Shown here: piece by piece, positions 10,185-20,367 of the stretch
How the letters are laid out: every line of letters starts with the position of its first letter
Numbering within the stretch: position 1 is the stretch's first letter
The notes under the pieces: model-generated
What the model saw: the letters and a program-made list of their open reading frames with translations, nothing else
The model's database searches: none
Told to the model about the DNA's origin: nothing
NCBI RefSeq assembly: GCF_009455635.1
Contig: NZ_QPER01000001.1
Coordinates: forward strand, 1,798,001-1,862,000
Source of the DNA: Paraburkholderia agricolaris
Lineage (GTDB): Bacteria; Pseudomonadota; Gammaproteobacteria; Burkholderiales; Burkholderiaceae
DNA: 64,000 nucleotides
Direction: 5' to 3'
Position numbers and translations under genes: made by a program

Positions 10185-10910
10185 ATGAAGCCATTGCTGC
10201 GCGCTGTACTCATCCTCGATGCGTTGTTGCTGCTTGCGTTCGGCGTGCTGTTTCTGCTGACGCCCTGGACTTCGTTGTACAACGCGCTGCAACTGGTGCA
10301 AACCCAGCCGGCTCTGGTCGGCCAGGGGTTTGGCGTGGCGCTGATCGGGCTCGCGTGGCTCGCTTTGCACGCGTCGATCGACGGCGCGCTCACGTCGACG
10401 GTCGCCAGGGTCGTCGGCCATGTGAACTGGCTGACCGGCGTGCTGATGCTGGTCTGGCTGCTCGGGCTGCATACGCCGGCGTTGACCGGCTTCGGGCAGA
10501 TCATCGCCGTGCTGACCGGTGTCGTGCTGCTGGTGGTTGGCCTGGGCGGTGTGCGTCTGTCGGGCGCGGTGCGGCGGCGTGAAAAGTTGCGGCTGGTTGA
10601 AGCCGCTGCCGCCGAACGTGCAGAAAAGCAGGCCGCGAAAGATGCCGCCAAAGACGCTGCCAACAGGCGCGACACCGGTCGCGTGACGGCGGAGCCGGTC
10701 TATCGTGCCGAGCCGGTCGTAGAGCCCGTTATGCCGGTCACACGGCCTGTGAGTCCTGTTTCGGCTGTGCCGGTCTACCCGTCGGTCGACGAACCGGGCC
10801 TGACGGCCTCTGAACGCGCCGCACGGGCGGAGGCAGCCGCAGCGCGGGACGACGCGCGCAACGCCGCCGCCGATGCACCCGGTGCGCCCCGGCCGCCGTT
10901 TCATGGCTGA
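10185..10910 (+). CDS. Hypothetical membrane protein with Ala-rich C-terminal tail, between guaB and guaA
   Basis: I do not recognise a characterised family. The first ~125 residues contain four hydrophobic segments (starting LRAVLILDALLLLAFGVLFLL). They are followed by a basic stop (RRREKLR) and a ~110-residue low-complexity tail rich in Ala, Arg, Glu and Pro (AAAAERAEKQAAKDAAKDAA, then repeated P-V motifs). The tail is likely cytoplasmic and disordered. The start lies 6 bp after guaB, suggesting co-transcription with it. No purine role can be claimed. Confidence 0.75.
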   Translation: MKPLLRAVLILDALLLLAFGVLFLLTPWTSLYNALQLVQTQPALVGQGFGVALIGLAWLALHASIDGALTSTVARVVGHVNWLTGVLMLVWLLGLHTPALTGFGQIIAVLTGVVLLVVGLGGVRLSGAVRRREKLRLVEAAAAERAEKQAAKDAAKDAANRRDTGRVTAEPVYRAEPVVEPVMPVTRPVSPVSAVPVYPSVDEPGLTASERAARAEAAAARDDARNAAADAPGAPRPPFHG

Positions 10911-11113
10911 CGCGCCAAGCGCCAGAACGCCTGTCGAAGCAACCGGATTCCGTTCGCGCGCGCCGCAGGCAGGTGCCTGCGATGTTGAACGGTCCAGCGC
11001 GCTTCATCGCTACGCTTCATGTTCGATGGTCCTTACGTGGACCGCTTTGAATTCAACGCCGCGCTTCTTGCGCGGTATCCCGTATCCGTTCACTTTTGAC
11101 TCCGTCCGTTGCC

Positions 11114-12697
11114 ATGCATGACAAGATCTTGATCCTCGACTTCGGTTCGCAAGTCACCCAACTGATTGCACGTCGCGTTCGCGAAGCCAACGTGTATTCG
11201 GAAATTCATCCGTACGACGTCGATGCGTCGTTCATTCGCGATTTCGCGCCGAAGGGCGTGATTCTCTCCGGCGGCCCGAGCTCGGTCACCGAATCGGATA
11301 CGCCGCGCGTGCCGCAAGTGGTGTTCGAACTCGGCGTACCCGTGTTGGGCATTTGCTACGGCATGCAGGCGATGGCCGAGCAGCTCGGCGGCAAGGTCGA
11401 TATCGGCCACCTGCGTGAGTTCGGCTATGCCGAAGTGCGCGCGCGCAACCATACGAGCCTGCTCGAAGGCATCAGCGACTTCACCACGCCGGAAGGTCAC
11501 GGCATGCTGAAGGTGTGGATGAGCCACGGCGACAAGGTGCTGGAAATGCCGCAGGGTTTCAAGCTGATGGCGTCGACGGAATCGTGCCCGATCGCGGCGA
11601 TGGCTGACGAAGCGCGCCATTTCTACGGTTTGCAATGGCATCCGGAAGTGACGCACACCGTGCAGGGCCGCGCGATGCTCGAACGCTTCGTGCTGCAGAT
11701 TTGCGGCGCGAACCCTGACTGGGAAATGGGCCATTACATCGACGAAGCCGTCGCGAAGATTCGCGAGCAGGTGGGTAACGAGCACGTGATTCTGGGTTTG
11801 TCGGGCGGCGTGGATTCGTCGGTGGCGGCGGCGCTGTTGCATCGCGCGATTGGCGATCAGCTGACCTGCGTGTTCGTCGATCACGGCCTGCTGCGTTTGA
11901 ACGAAGCCGAGCAGGTGATGGCAACGTTCGCTGAGAACCTTGGCGTCAAGGTGATTCACGTCGACGCGAGCGAAGTGTTCCTGTCGAAACTGGCCGGCGT
12001 GACCGATCCGGAAGCGAAGCGCAAGATCATCGGCGCGGAATTCGTCGAGGTGTTCCAGACCGAAGCCAACAAGCTGACGGACGCGAAGTGGCTCGCACAA
12101 GGCACGATCTATCCGGACGTGATCGAATCGGCCGGCAAGGGCAAGAAGGCCACGCAGACCATCAAGAGCCACCACAACGTGGGCGGCCTGCCTGAGACGC
12201 TGAATCTGAAGCTGCTCGAACCGCTGCGTGAACTGTTCAAGGACGAGGTGCGCGAACTCGGCGTGAAGCTCGGTTTGCCGCCGGCCATGGTGTATCGCCA
12301 TCCGTTCCCAGGCCCGGGTCTGGGTGTGCGGATTCTCGGCGAAGTGCGCCGCGATTTCGCCGATCTGCTGCGTCGCGCGGACGCGATTTTCATCGAGACG
12401 CTGCGTACCTTTATCGACAAGGAAACCGGCAAGTCCTGGTATGACCTGACGAGCCAGGCGTTTGCGGTGTTCCTGCCGGTGAAGAGCGTCGGCGTGATGG
12501 GCGACGGCCGGACTTATGAGTATGTCGTGGCGCTGCGCGCTGTGCAGACGCTGGACTTCATGACCGCGCATTGGGCGCATCTGCCGCACGAGTTGCTGGG
12601 GCATGTGTCGAATCGCATCATTAATGAAGTTCGTGGGATTAACCGGGTGGTTTATGACATCTCGGGGAAACCGCCGGCGACGATTGAGTGGGAGTGA
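11114..12697 (+). CDS. guaA: GMP synthase (glutamine-hydrolysing)
   Basis: Aminates XMP to GMP using glutamine and ATP. The 527-residue product has the N-terminal class I glutaminase ([20 protein letters not shown], nucleophile in GICYGMQ at Cys about 81, His-Glu in [10 protein letters not shown]), the central ATP-pyrophosphatase P-loop [14 protein letters not shown] and the C-terminal dimerisation domain ending [11 protein letters not shown] at 11114 gives the family start; an upstream in-frame TTG at 11096 is unlikely. Its last codons contain a 15-bp sequence that recurs at 14563, marking the gene's 3' end as an integration target. Confidence 0.98.
   Translation: MHDKILILDFGSQVTQLIARRVREANVYSEIHPYDVDASFIRDFAPKGVILSGGPSSVTESDTPRVPQVVFELGVPVLGICYGMQAMAEQLGGKVDIGHLREFGYAEVRARNHTSLLEGISDFTTPEGHGMLKVWMSHGDKVLEMPQGFKLMASTESCPIAAMADEARHFYGLQWHPEVTHTVQGRAMLERFVLQICGANPDWEMGHYIDEAVAKIREQVGNEHVILGLSGGVDSSVAAALLHRAIGDQLTCVFVDHGLLRLNEAEQVMATFAENLGVKVIHVDASEVFLSKLAGVTDPEAKRKIIGAEFVEVFQTEANKLTDAKWLAQGTIYPDVIESAGKGKKATQTIKSHHNVGGLPETLNLKLLEPLRELFKDEVRELGVKLGLPPAMVYRHPFPGPGLGVRILGEVRRDFADLLRRADAIFIETLRTFIDKETGKSWYDLTSQAFAVFLPVKSVGVMGDGRTYEYVVALRAVQTLDFMTAHWAHLPHELLGHVSNRIINEVRGINRVVYDISGKPPATIEWE
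12679..12693 (+). repeat. att-like direct repeat, copy 1 (3' end of guaA)
   Basis: GACGATTGAGTGGGA, within the last codons of guaA, is repeated exactly at 14563-14577. The 3' end of guaA is a known target of tyrosine-recombinase elements. Confidence 0.75.
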
Positions 12698-13520
12698 GGA
12701 AGTAAAGACTCCCAACCAGCTACTTACATTTCGCTCGGATATTGCCCGATATGCCGTGATTTGTAAGGCTTAATTCAAATGAGGCATTTGGCCATTTGAA
12801 TTCCGCCATCGAAGTTTGTGCCACGAAAGGTTGGTTAAACGGGGGGGCGTCGTCCGCTTATCCGCCGGGGCTCGATACTGCACCGGCAATACGATTTTCG
12901 TGCGACGTTGTTTTTCAGCCTGGGACGCTATCTTGCGAGCGGATCTTGGGCATCTGGAGATCTCGTGGTTGGTGACGGTGCATGATCGCACTAACCACGG
13001 GAATTCGATAGGTTGTGCACGAAGCTTGCACTTCGAACTTCAAGCTCGAAACAACGCAGTACAAGGTTGTCGGCCGTGACGGAGTTTCAAGTCACGATAT
13101 ATCCCCGGCCCCATTCCCTTTCTTCATGATTATCGCAATCAACGGGCGGTGAGCGGAGATGGCGATCGCCCGCTACGGCTACAGGGTCCTTGTTAGCTTG
13201 GCGCGGAGAAGCAGCTGATTGCACGAGTGTGCCGTGCGGCTAGGTTTTCGACTGTGGAACGGACGCGGCATCGGCAGGCTGTGGGGAAACACTCTCGGCG
13301 AATCCGGCCGCTGGCTCGCTTGCGGGGGATGTTGGCCAGGAGCCGGGTCGCGGGCCTCACTCTCAGCGTTGTACGATTGATCGCGTCGGGACGTTCCATG
13401 ACCTCGAGGCTTTGGCGCTTGTGGCGGGTGCGAGGAACATAGGTTCTACGCGGTCTATCTGAAGCAAAACAGGCCCGTGAGGCCCATTCGGCGGATCGTG
13501 AGCCGCTGACGGATTCGATG
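12698..13520. other. 823-bp stretch without a recognisable gene, inside the guaA-linked segment
   Basis: Several short frames are open but none resembles a known protein or has a convincing start. The one clear structure is an inverted repeat at 12772-12802 (AATTCAAATG, 11-bp spacer, CATTTGAATT). The region lies between the two att-like copies and looks like decayed mobile-element DNA. Confidence 0.5.
12772..12802. repeat. 10-bp-arm inverted repeat
   Basis: Perfect arms AATTCAAATG and CATTTGAATT separated by 11 bp, AT-rich against the GC-rich background. It could be an operator or a hairpin; no function assigned. Confidence 0.6.
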
Positions 13521-13946
13521 TCAGGTGTGTACCGCACTGCTAGGACGAGTACGGCCTTTTGAGGTCGCGCTGCCAGCGCGTTTCGCAACTGGCCGTGCTT
13601 TCTTTGCCACTACGGCCTTCGTCGCGGTTTTGGCTTTTGCGGCTGCCTTTGGCACTGCTTTGGTCTTTGCCAGCGTGAGGTGCAACCCCATCGCGACGAT
13701 CACCTTCATGATCGTCGCGAACTCGGCATTTCCTTTGTTGGAGAGCGCGCGGTACAACGCTTCACGCGCGATACCCGACTCGCGTGCGAGTGCCGTCATA
13801 CCACGTGCCTTGGCAACGTCACCAAGTGCTGCCTGAATCTCAACCGGATCCCCGCCTTCAAACGCTTGGGCGAGATACAGCCGGTAGTCGTTTTCATCTT
13901 TCAGGTACCTCGACGCGTCGAACTCCATCAACTCGCTGACTTTCAT
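13521..13946 (-). CDS. Antitoxin-like HTH protein with lysine/alanine-rich C-terminal tail
   Basis: Residues 1-~93 match the 'probable addiction module antidote' type: MKVSELMEFDASRYLKDENDYRLYLAQAFEGGDPVEIQAALGDVAKARG, then a helix-turn-helix region (MTALARESGIAREALYRALSNKGNAEFATIMKVIVAMGL). Unusually, the protein continues with a ~48-residue tail of repeated A/K/T/V blocks (e.g. KAAAKAKTATKAVVAKKARP) like histone H1. The start at 13946 follows the toxin stop by 1 bp, as expected for a coupled pair; an in-frame start at 14018 lies inside the toxin gene and is unlikely. Confidence 0.85.
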   Translation of the reverse strand: MKVSELMEFDASRYLKDENDYRLYLAQAFEGGDPVEIQAALGDVAKARGMTALARESGIAREALYRALSNKGNAEFATIMKVIVAMGLHLTLAKTKAVPKAAAKAKTATKAVVAKKARPVAKRAGSATSKGRTRPSSAVHT

Positions 13947-13947
13947 G

Positions 13948-14244
13948 TCAAAACTCCAAATCTTTCGCGATGACCTTGGCGCGCTTGATGTCTGCGGCCT
14001 GCGTGGACTTGTCGCCACCGCATAAGATGATCACCAGCACATCGCCACGCTGCTTGAAATAGACACGGTAGCCCTTGCCCACATCGATCTTCATTTCCGA
14101 GATGCCGTCGCCTACGGCACGCCAATGTCCAAGGTTGCCTAGCCGTGCCCGGCTGAGCCGACCGACGATCGCCATCGCCGCCTGGCGGTCCCGCACGCGC
14201 GATAACCAACTGTCAAATTCGGGCGTAATGATCAGCTTCGTCAT
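13948..14244 (-). CDS. RelE/HigB-like toxin ('addiction module killer protein')
   Basis: The 98-residue protein has the compact RelE/ParE fold signature of the killer-protein family: TPEFDSWLSRVRDRQAAMAIVGRLSRARLGNLGHWRAVGDGISEMKIDVGKGYRVYFKQRG, then VLVIILCGGDKSTQAADIKRAKVIAKDL. Such toxins usually cleave mRNA on the ribosome. The gene precedes the antitoxin in the operon (toxin-first, as in higBA), with a 1-bp gap. The start at 14244 fits the family N-terminus MTKLIITPEF; an in-frame ATG at 14262 is possible. It lies within the guaA-linked repeat pair, suggesting a residual island module. Confidence 0.88.
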   Translation of the reverse strand: MTKLIITPEFDSWLSRVRDRQAAMAIVGRLSRARLGNLGHWRAVGDGISEMKIDVGKGYRVYFKQRGDVLVIILCGGDKSTQAADIKRAKVIAKDLEF

Positions 14245-14562
14245 GCTCGGATTGTAATCCATGGGTTACGGAATATCAAACGCTCGCGCTGACGGGTAAA
14301 ACGCTGTTAATCGTTGGGCATGGGCCCATCGTCCGAACGAGGGTCGCATTGGACGGAGCCTGACGGTATCGATGACGGTATCGCGGCCAACAATCGTATT
14401 GACATGCCTCGTTATGGCGATTCTGTGGAAAAACGGCATCAATCGTCCGATGCAGTCGATTGAAAGCCGTTGGGTGCCGACAGGAATATCCGGTACCGCT
14501 GGCGGTATCGACGTCATATGAGCGGCGGAAACGCCGTCCACACAAGGCGCCAGCGTCGGATT
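14245..14562. other. Non-coding stretch between the toxin gene and the second att-like repeat
   Basis: Contains the toxin-antitoxin promoter region by position. No recognisable gene; small open frames here have no family resemblance. Confidence 0.4.
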
Positions 14563-14577
14563 GACGATTGAGTGGGA
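14563..14577 (+). repeat. att-like direct repeat, copy 2
   Basis: Exact second copy of GACGATTGAGTGGGA from the end of guaA, in the same orientation and 1,884 bp downstream. An integrase relic begins about 340 bp further on. Confidence 0.75.
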
Positions 14578-14919
14578 AGGCGTCGGAATTTATTAAATAA
14601 GATCAATGGCGTACGTACCAGATCCGATTGTCAACTGAGAACTTATCCGTCGCTAATTCATGGATTGACAAGGGATTTGTGATCCTTCCATCAAAAGCCA
14701 GGCAAATTCTACGGTACTGAATGTGGCATCAGATGCCGGTAAACGGACCGTATGGGCCCGCTGATGATTAAGGCTTCATGCTTTACCGTCAACCCGATTT
14801 CGGGCACGACGGTAAAGTTCAGCCAGGAAAGCCAGAGTTCGCCCGGGTTGGCAAGTGTCCGTAGGGCTGGTGGTTGGTGACAGTAAGTAAGCATCTGTCC
14901 CAACCATGAGAATGACGCG

Positions 14920-15190
14920 ATGCACACCGAATGTGCGCTTCGCAACCTTAAGCCCCGTTCGGCGATGTACAAGATCGCCGAACGTGACGACATGTATGTC
15001 ACGGTTTCCCGGTGGGCACGATCTCCTTTCGATAGAACTAGCGCATCAATGGGTGCCGAGAGACGCTGACGATTGGCCGCTATGGTCGGGATGGATCTCG
15101 CCTGCATTCGCGCGCGCGAAACTGCTGGATTACCTGCGTGCCGTCAGCGAAGGTAAATCCTCGGACGTAGAGAAGCCGCGGGTTATCACG
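14920..15190 (+). pseudogene. Decayed tyrosine-recombinase (phage-type integrase) N-terminus
   Basis: Three frames join to give one integrase arm-DNA-binding domain. Frame 1 from 14920 reads CALRNLKPRSAMYKIAERDDMYVTVS. A shift near 15010 leads to SPVGTISFR, stop, N, stop, then RINGCRETLTIGRYGRDG. A second shift near 15095 leads to ISPAFARAKLLDYLRAVSEGKSSDVEK. This order matches the N-terminal DUF4102-type domain of integrases (…YK..D.DGMYV.V.PSGT.SFRYDYRINGRRETLTIGRYG…). There are at least two frameshifts and two stops, and no catalytic core is found, so it is a remnant. Its place just after the second guaA repeat fits an integrase adjacent to its att site. Confidence 0.82.
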
Positions 15191-15387
15191 GTCGGGCGTG
15201 AGCTCGCGTGTGAGGTCGGCTTGGGCAGCTTACGACGCAGCAGCCAGCACCGACAGCAAATCCGATAATTGGATTAGTCATCGATCACTGGAGCCGGATG
15301 GCGCCGGGACGACTTGACATCGTTACTGGAGAATCATTGTGAGCTAGTGGTAACAAAGAGGCAGTGCGATTTCTGTAAACCGCCACC

Positions 15388-16389
<1,002 letters not shown>

Positions 16390-16554
16390 CTAGTTCAAGA
16401 CAGCTTGAGGTGTCGTTCAGGATTCAGACGATACATAGGTCAGCGGATGTAGAAGCTTGTTGCATCGGACCTGGCGTGAATTCTGCGCTCGTCCCAAAGT
16501 GGGGGTTTCCTTCTCTAGACTCTTTGAGTAACAAACCTGTTGAAACACCCATCG

Positions 16555-17541
16555 CTAAGTGCGGTTTTGATCCAGCCACGTGACCAGTTTGGCAATGCCG
16601 TCCGCGATCGAAACCTGTGGCTCCCAGCCGAGTAGCTCTTTCGCCCGCGCGCGGCTAAAGCCCAGCTTTGTCTCTACGGGCAGCAGCAGCTTGCTGGGGG
16701 CGGCGTAGTAGTCGGCCTTGAGATCTGACTTGCAGGCCTTAAGGACCAGCTCGACTACTTGATTCTGAGAGGTATCCACGCCCGACACGATGTTCATACC
16801 GGCACCACTTGCCTCGCTAGACATTGCCATCAGGTTGGCTCGAGCAGCGTCGCCCGCATAGATGTAATCGGTCACCTGGGTCCCGTCTTCTTCGATGACA
16901 GGCCGTTTGCCAGACCGGATGCGCTCGTATGCCTGCACCATCTGCGTGACGGCAATAGCGCGCTTGTGCTGGCGCTCACCGTAGATCGCCGAGTAGCGAA
17001 GCGCGAGGAAGTCGACGCCGTACTCCTGCTGGTAGAGAAGGCCCAATCCCTCGCCCATGATTTTCGACGCGCAGTAAAGGATTAACGCTGGCGGCATGCC
17101 GGCCCAGCGCAATGGCGAGTCGTCGGTATTGGGCTCGTTGCCGACCGCCCCGTAGATACCGTTGGAAGAACTAAACACCACCTTCTTGACGCGCTGGTGA
17201 CGGCTGGCTTCAAGAATGTTCTGCAGGCCACGGACGTTCACGTCGATGCCCAGCCATGGATTCGCGCGCATGGGTTCGGCCAGAAAACCGGCGACAGCGA
17301 ACACGCCATCGCAATCGACCATTGCGTCGTAGAGTTCGTTGAGGCGTAGCACATCGCCGCGCACAAAGGAGCAGCGTTTATCCGCCAGCAGGAAGTCGAT
17401 GTTTTCCGTCGAGCCGAGCGCCAGGTTATCAAGCAGGACCACCTCGCGCGCACCGCTGGCTAGCAACTGTTCACCGATGTGTGAACCAAGGAGGCTCGCG
17501 CCTCCTACCACGACAAACCTACCTTCTGAAATGCCTGGCAT
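16555..17541 (-). CDS. NAD-dependent epimerase/dehydratase (extended SDR)
   Basis: The 328-residue protein has the extended-SDR layout: N-terminal nucleotide-binding VVVGGASLLGSHIGEQLL, Asp at VVLLDNL for the NAD ribose, catalytic YCASK (in LILYCASKIMGEGLG) and the substrate-domain loop around ALRYSAIYGERQ. It resembles the UDP-glucose 4-epimerase-like group, but in this catabolic setting it may act on a non-sugar substrate. It lies 72 bp downstream of an aldehyde dehydrogenase gene on the same strand, which suggests one transcript. The start at 17541 gives a family-like N-terminus. Confidence 0.88.
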   Translation of the reverse strand: MPGISEGRFVVVGGASLLGSHIGEQLLASGAREVVLLDNLALGSTENIDFLLADKRCSFVRGDVLRLNELYDAMVDCDGVFAVAGFLAEPMRANPWLGIDVNVRGLQNILEASRHQRVKKVVFSSSNGIYGAVGNEPNTDDSPLRWAGMPPALILYCASKIMGEGLGLLYQQEYGVDFLALRYSAIYGERQHKRAIAVTQMVQAYERIRSGKRPVIEEDGTQVTDYIYAGDAARANLMAMSSEASGAGMNIVSGVDTSQNQVVELVLKACKSDLKADYYAAPSKLLLPVETKLGFSRARAKELLGWEPQVSIADGIAKLVTWLDQNRT

Positions 17542-17613
17542 TTCTTCTCCTCGTCAGATCGAAAGCCACCGCCGCGCTCGTGGGCCGCAGTGCATCGCAT
17601 CAGATCGAATTGG

Positions 17614-19104
17614 TCATGTAACGTTGATATAGACGCACTTCTCGTAGAGGAACGAGTCGATGTAACCGGGGCCGCCCTTGGTGCCATAGCCGCTGAGCTT
17701 GTAACCGGCCATGCCAACCCCGATGTCCATCCAGCCATAGCAGTTGACCCAAACGCTGCCGGCCTTGATGCCGTCGACCATGCGCAGTGCCGTGGACATA
17801 TCGCGCGTCCAGACGGCGCCCCCCAGACCGTACTCGGTAGCATTCGCGAGGCGCAGGGCTTCATCCTCGGTGTCGAACGGCAGCACCGAGATCACGGGTC
17901 CGAAGATCTCCTCGCGCGCAATCCTCATGTTGGGCGTAACGTTCGAGAAAATGGTGGGCTGGATGAAGTAGCCTTCGGCGAGATCGCCGCCGAGGCGCTC
18001 GCCGCCGCTCGCCAGCGTGGCACCTTCGGGAGCCGCACCCTTCACATAGCCCATCACGCGCTCTAACTGCTGCTGTGAAATCAGCGGTCCCATTTGCACA
18101 GCCGGGTCAAGACCATTGCCGACGCGCAGGGTTTGGGTGAATGCCGTGAGGCGTGCGATAAATTCCTCATGAATGCCGCGCTGCACGAACAGACGCGTGC
18201 CGGCCGTGCAAATCTGGCCACTGTTGTTGAACACGGCCATTGCGGCACCGGGCACCGCCAGGTCCAGGTCGGCATCAGCAAATACGATGTCAGGAGATTT
18301 CCCACCCATCTCCACCTGCACACGCTTCATGTTGCTGGTAGACGCCTCGACGATTTGACGACCGGTCGCAACGGAACCTGTGAAGACGATACGATCCACA
18401 TCATTGTGGCCGGCCAGCGCAGCACCTGCCACCGATCCGTACCCCGTGACGACATTGACCACGCCTTCGGGCATGCCGGCTTCATGCAGCAGGTTCACCA
18501 TGTATAGAACCGACAAGGACGCGAGCTCGGCGGGCTTGAGCACCACCGTACAGCCTGTGGCAAGCGCACCACCTACGAGGAACCACTGGCCGACCAGCGG
18601 GTTGTTCCATGCGAGAATTCCACCTACCACGCCCAGGGGCGCCTTGACGATCATGCTCTTGACCGTGCCGGCCATATTGTTCTGCAGCAACTGCCCTGAC
18701 GGGTTCATCGTTTGGGTCGCGAAATAGGCGAGCGCCTGCAGCGCAATCTTCTTCAGATTGCGGGTACGAGTGATGGGGGATCCCATGTCGAGCGTCTCAA
18801 GCAGGGCCATTTCCTCGAACCTCTTGTCCACGAGGTCGTGCACCCTCATGAGAAGCGCCTGGCGCTCGTACGGCGTCCACTTCGACCAGGGTCCTTCGAA
18901 TGCAACGCGAGCTGCCTTGACCGCCCGGTCGACGTCTGTCGCGTCGCCCTGCGCTAATCGCGCTAGCACCTCGCCGGTGGCTGGATTCAACGTGCTGAAG
19001 GTCTTGCCCGAAGCTGCTTCAACAACACGACCGCCAATGACGTGGCCAAGCTTTGATTTCAGAAAAGAATGCACGTCCGCATCGATGTCTGCATGCGTAT
19101 TCAT
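17614..19104 (-). CDS. NAD(P)+-dependent aldehyde dehydrogenase
   Basis: The 496-residue protein has ALDH-superfamily landmarks: LNPATGEVLARL, LAWNNPL (the WN.P loop), cofactor-binding FTGSVATGRQI, general base in VQVEMGGKSPDIVF (Glu about 265), nucleophile in NNSGQICTAG (Cys about 299) and EEIFGPVISVLPF. It oxidises an aldehyde to its acid; the substrate is unknown. The upstream 305-bp gap has a 17-bp near-perfect palindrome at 19303. It is about 40% alike by eye to the second aldehyde dehydrogenase at 23.6 kb. Confidence 0.95.
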   Translation of the reverse strand: MNTHADIDADVHSFLKSKLGHVIGGRVVEAASGKTFSTLNPATGEVLARLAQGDATDVDRAVKAARVAFEGPWSKWTPYERQALLMRVHDLVDKRFEEMALLETLDMGSPITRTRNLKKIALQALAYFATQTMNPSGQLLQNNMAGTVKSMIVKAPLGVVGGILAWNNPLVGQWFLVGGALATGCTVVLKPAELASLSVLYMVNLLHEAGMPEGVVNVVTGYGSVAGAALAGHNDVDRIVFTGSVATGRQIVEASTSNMKRVQVEMGGKSPDIVFADADLDLAVPGAAMAVFNNSGQICTAGTRLFVQRGIHEEFIARLTAFTQTLRVGNGLDPAVQMGPLISQQQLERVMGYVKGAAPEGATLASGGERLGGDLAEGYFIQPTIFSNVTPNMRIAREEIFGPVISVLPFDTEDEALRLANATEYGLGGAVWTRDMSTALRMVDGIKAGSVWVNCYGWMDIGVGMAGYKLSGYGTKGGPGYIDSFLYEKCVYINVT

Positions 19105-19152
19105 ATTTGCTAGCGTTTTTTCCGGTTGGCCGAACGACCCCGTCCGCCTTTT

Positions 19153-19168
19153 GGCAAAAGCAGACCCC
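19153..19168 (-). promoter_or_regulatory. Weak sigma-54-like element
   Basis: On the minus strand GGGGTC-N5-TTGCC keeps the GG-N10-GC core, but its -24 box matches poorly. It lies 49 bp upstream of the aldehyde dehydrogenase start and about 135 bp from the palindrome at 19303. Weak. Confidence 0.25.
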
Positions 19169-19302
19169 GCATCGGTTCTCGTTCTACGTGAACCGATGCC
19201 GCCGGTCTAAAAGCATCTTCTAAGCCAGTCGGTCGCCACGCACGATCGGCGGTGCCAGTCGGTTATGGGTGACTTGTCATGTGCCGCTCATAAAGGCACG
19301 GT

Positions 19303-19319
19303 TGTCTGTAGTGCAGACA
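19303..19319. promoter_or_regulatory. 17-bp palindrome, UAS-like (TGT-N11-ACA)
   Basis: TGTCTGTAGTGCAGACA, symmetric at 7 of 8 position pairs. It has the same TGT-N11-ACA form as the elements near the sigma-54 promoters further right, and lies about 200 bp upstream of the aldehyde dehydrogenase start. Confidence 0.5.
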
Positions 19320-19409
19320 TGTCGTTGACACGACGCTTTGGGTTGTCACCGTCGAGGATGAAATCGATTCAAAGGAGGAATTCTTCGTCGGAGGGAACGG
19401 TGCCGATCT

Positions 19410-20180
19410 CTATCGAGCCGTGAAGCCGCCGTCGACTGCTAACGCGTGACCTACGATAAAGCTGGCGGCGGGACTGCACAGCCAGACCACTGCGGAAGCA
19501 ATCTCTTCCGCACGACCCAGGCGGCCGATCGGCTGCTCCTTGATCAGCTCTCGCATCGCTTCAGGCTCGCGCTCCAGCATGCCGGTGACCATTGGCGTTT
19601 CAATGACGCCCGGGCACACTGCGTTGATATTGATACCCCGGCTTGCATATTCGAGGGCGGCGCTCCTGGTGAGACCTAGTACGCCATGTTTGGACGCGCG
19701 GTAGATTGCACGGCCAGGCGTGCCCACAAGGCCGCCTATTGAAGAGCAATTGACGATGGCGCCGTTTCCCTGATCGCGCATCTGGCGCAATTCATACTTC
19801 ATGCAATTCCAGACGCCGCGCAGGTTGACGGCCATCACACGATCAAACTCTTCGCTGCTCGCATCGGCAGTCTCTGCAAAGGGACTGTTGACTCCCGCAT
19901 TGTTAAATGCCGCGTCGAGGCGGCCGAACCTCGCAACTGTCGACTCGATCAAAGCCTTGACCTGCATCTCCACCGCCACGTCGCATTGCATGGCGACGGC
20001 CGGGTAACCCGCTGCGATGAGTTGCCCGGCGGCCTCGTGCGCCGCGGCTTCGTTGATATCCGCCAACGTCACGGTGGCGCCCGACTCGGCGAACGCTTGT
20101 GCCGTGGCAAGGCCGATGCCGGAACCAGCACCGGTGACGAGCACGACTTTTCCATCAAACGATATGTTCATCTGAGTCAC
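19410..20180 (-). CDS. Short-chain dehydrogenase/reductase
   Basis: The 256-residue classical SDR has the cofactor motif [17 protein letters not shown], the structural NNAGVN, the catalytic Ser (NCSSIGG) and YRASK, and the C-terminal GHALAVDGGFTAR. These enzymes interconvert alcohols and ketones with NAD(P)H. The Asp in VTLADINEAAA favours NAD. It is divergent from the CMD-lipoprotein gene, and a putative LysR-type box lies in the shared 318-bp gap. Substrate unknown. Confidence 0.93.
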   Translation of the reverse strand: MTQMNISFDGKVVLVTGAGSGIGLATAQAFAESGATVTLADINEAAAHEAAGQLIAAGYPAVAMQCDVAVEMQVKALIESTVARFGRLDAAFNNAGVNSPFAETADASSEEFDRVMAVNLRGVWNCMKYELRQMRDQGNGAIVNCSSIGGLVGTPGRAIYRASKHGVLGLTRSAALEYASRGININAVCPGVIETPMVTGMLEREPEAMRELIKEQPIGRLGRAEEIASAVVWLCSPAASFIVGHALAVDGGFTAR

Positions 20181-20367
20181 GCTATTGAGGATGGTAAGTC
20201 GGGATGGTAAACATTCGCCGTCTTGGGAATAAGTCCATGGAACGGCAAGACGCTATGAAATGAATTCATGAATGTGCCCCGCGCGCCCCACGCAAGCCTG
20301 CCGCACTGACTTAATTGATAACAGACGCCATACCGTCAAGACCGGTCGTCATTGATGAAGCTGGTTT

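Noticed and set aside
9051..10904. 617-codon minus-strand frame over guaB and the membrane-protein gene
   Set aside because: Antisense shadow; composition is Arg/His-rich and it crosses two well-supported genes.
12816..13079. 87-codon plus-strand frame after guaA
   Set aside because: No RBS, no recognisable domain and atypical composition; treated as decayed island DNA.
14709..15107. 132-codon minus-strand frame over the integrase relic
   Set aside because: No family resemblance; the plus strand carries a recognisable though broken integrase domain.
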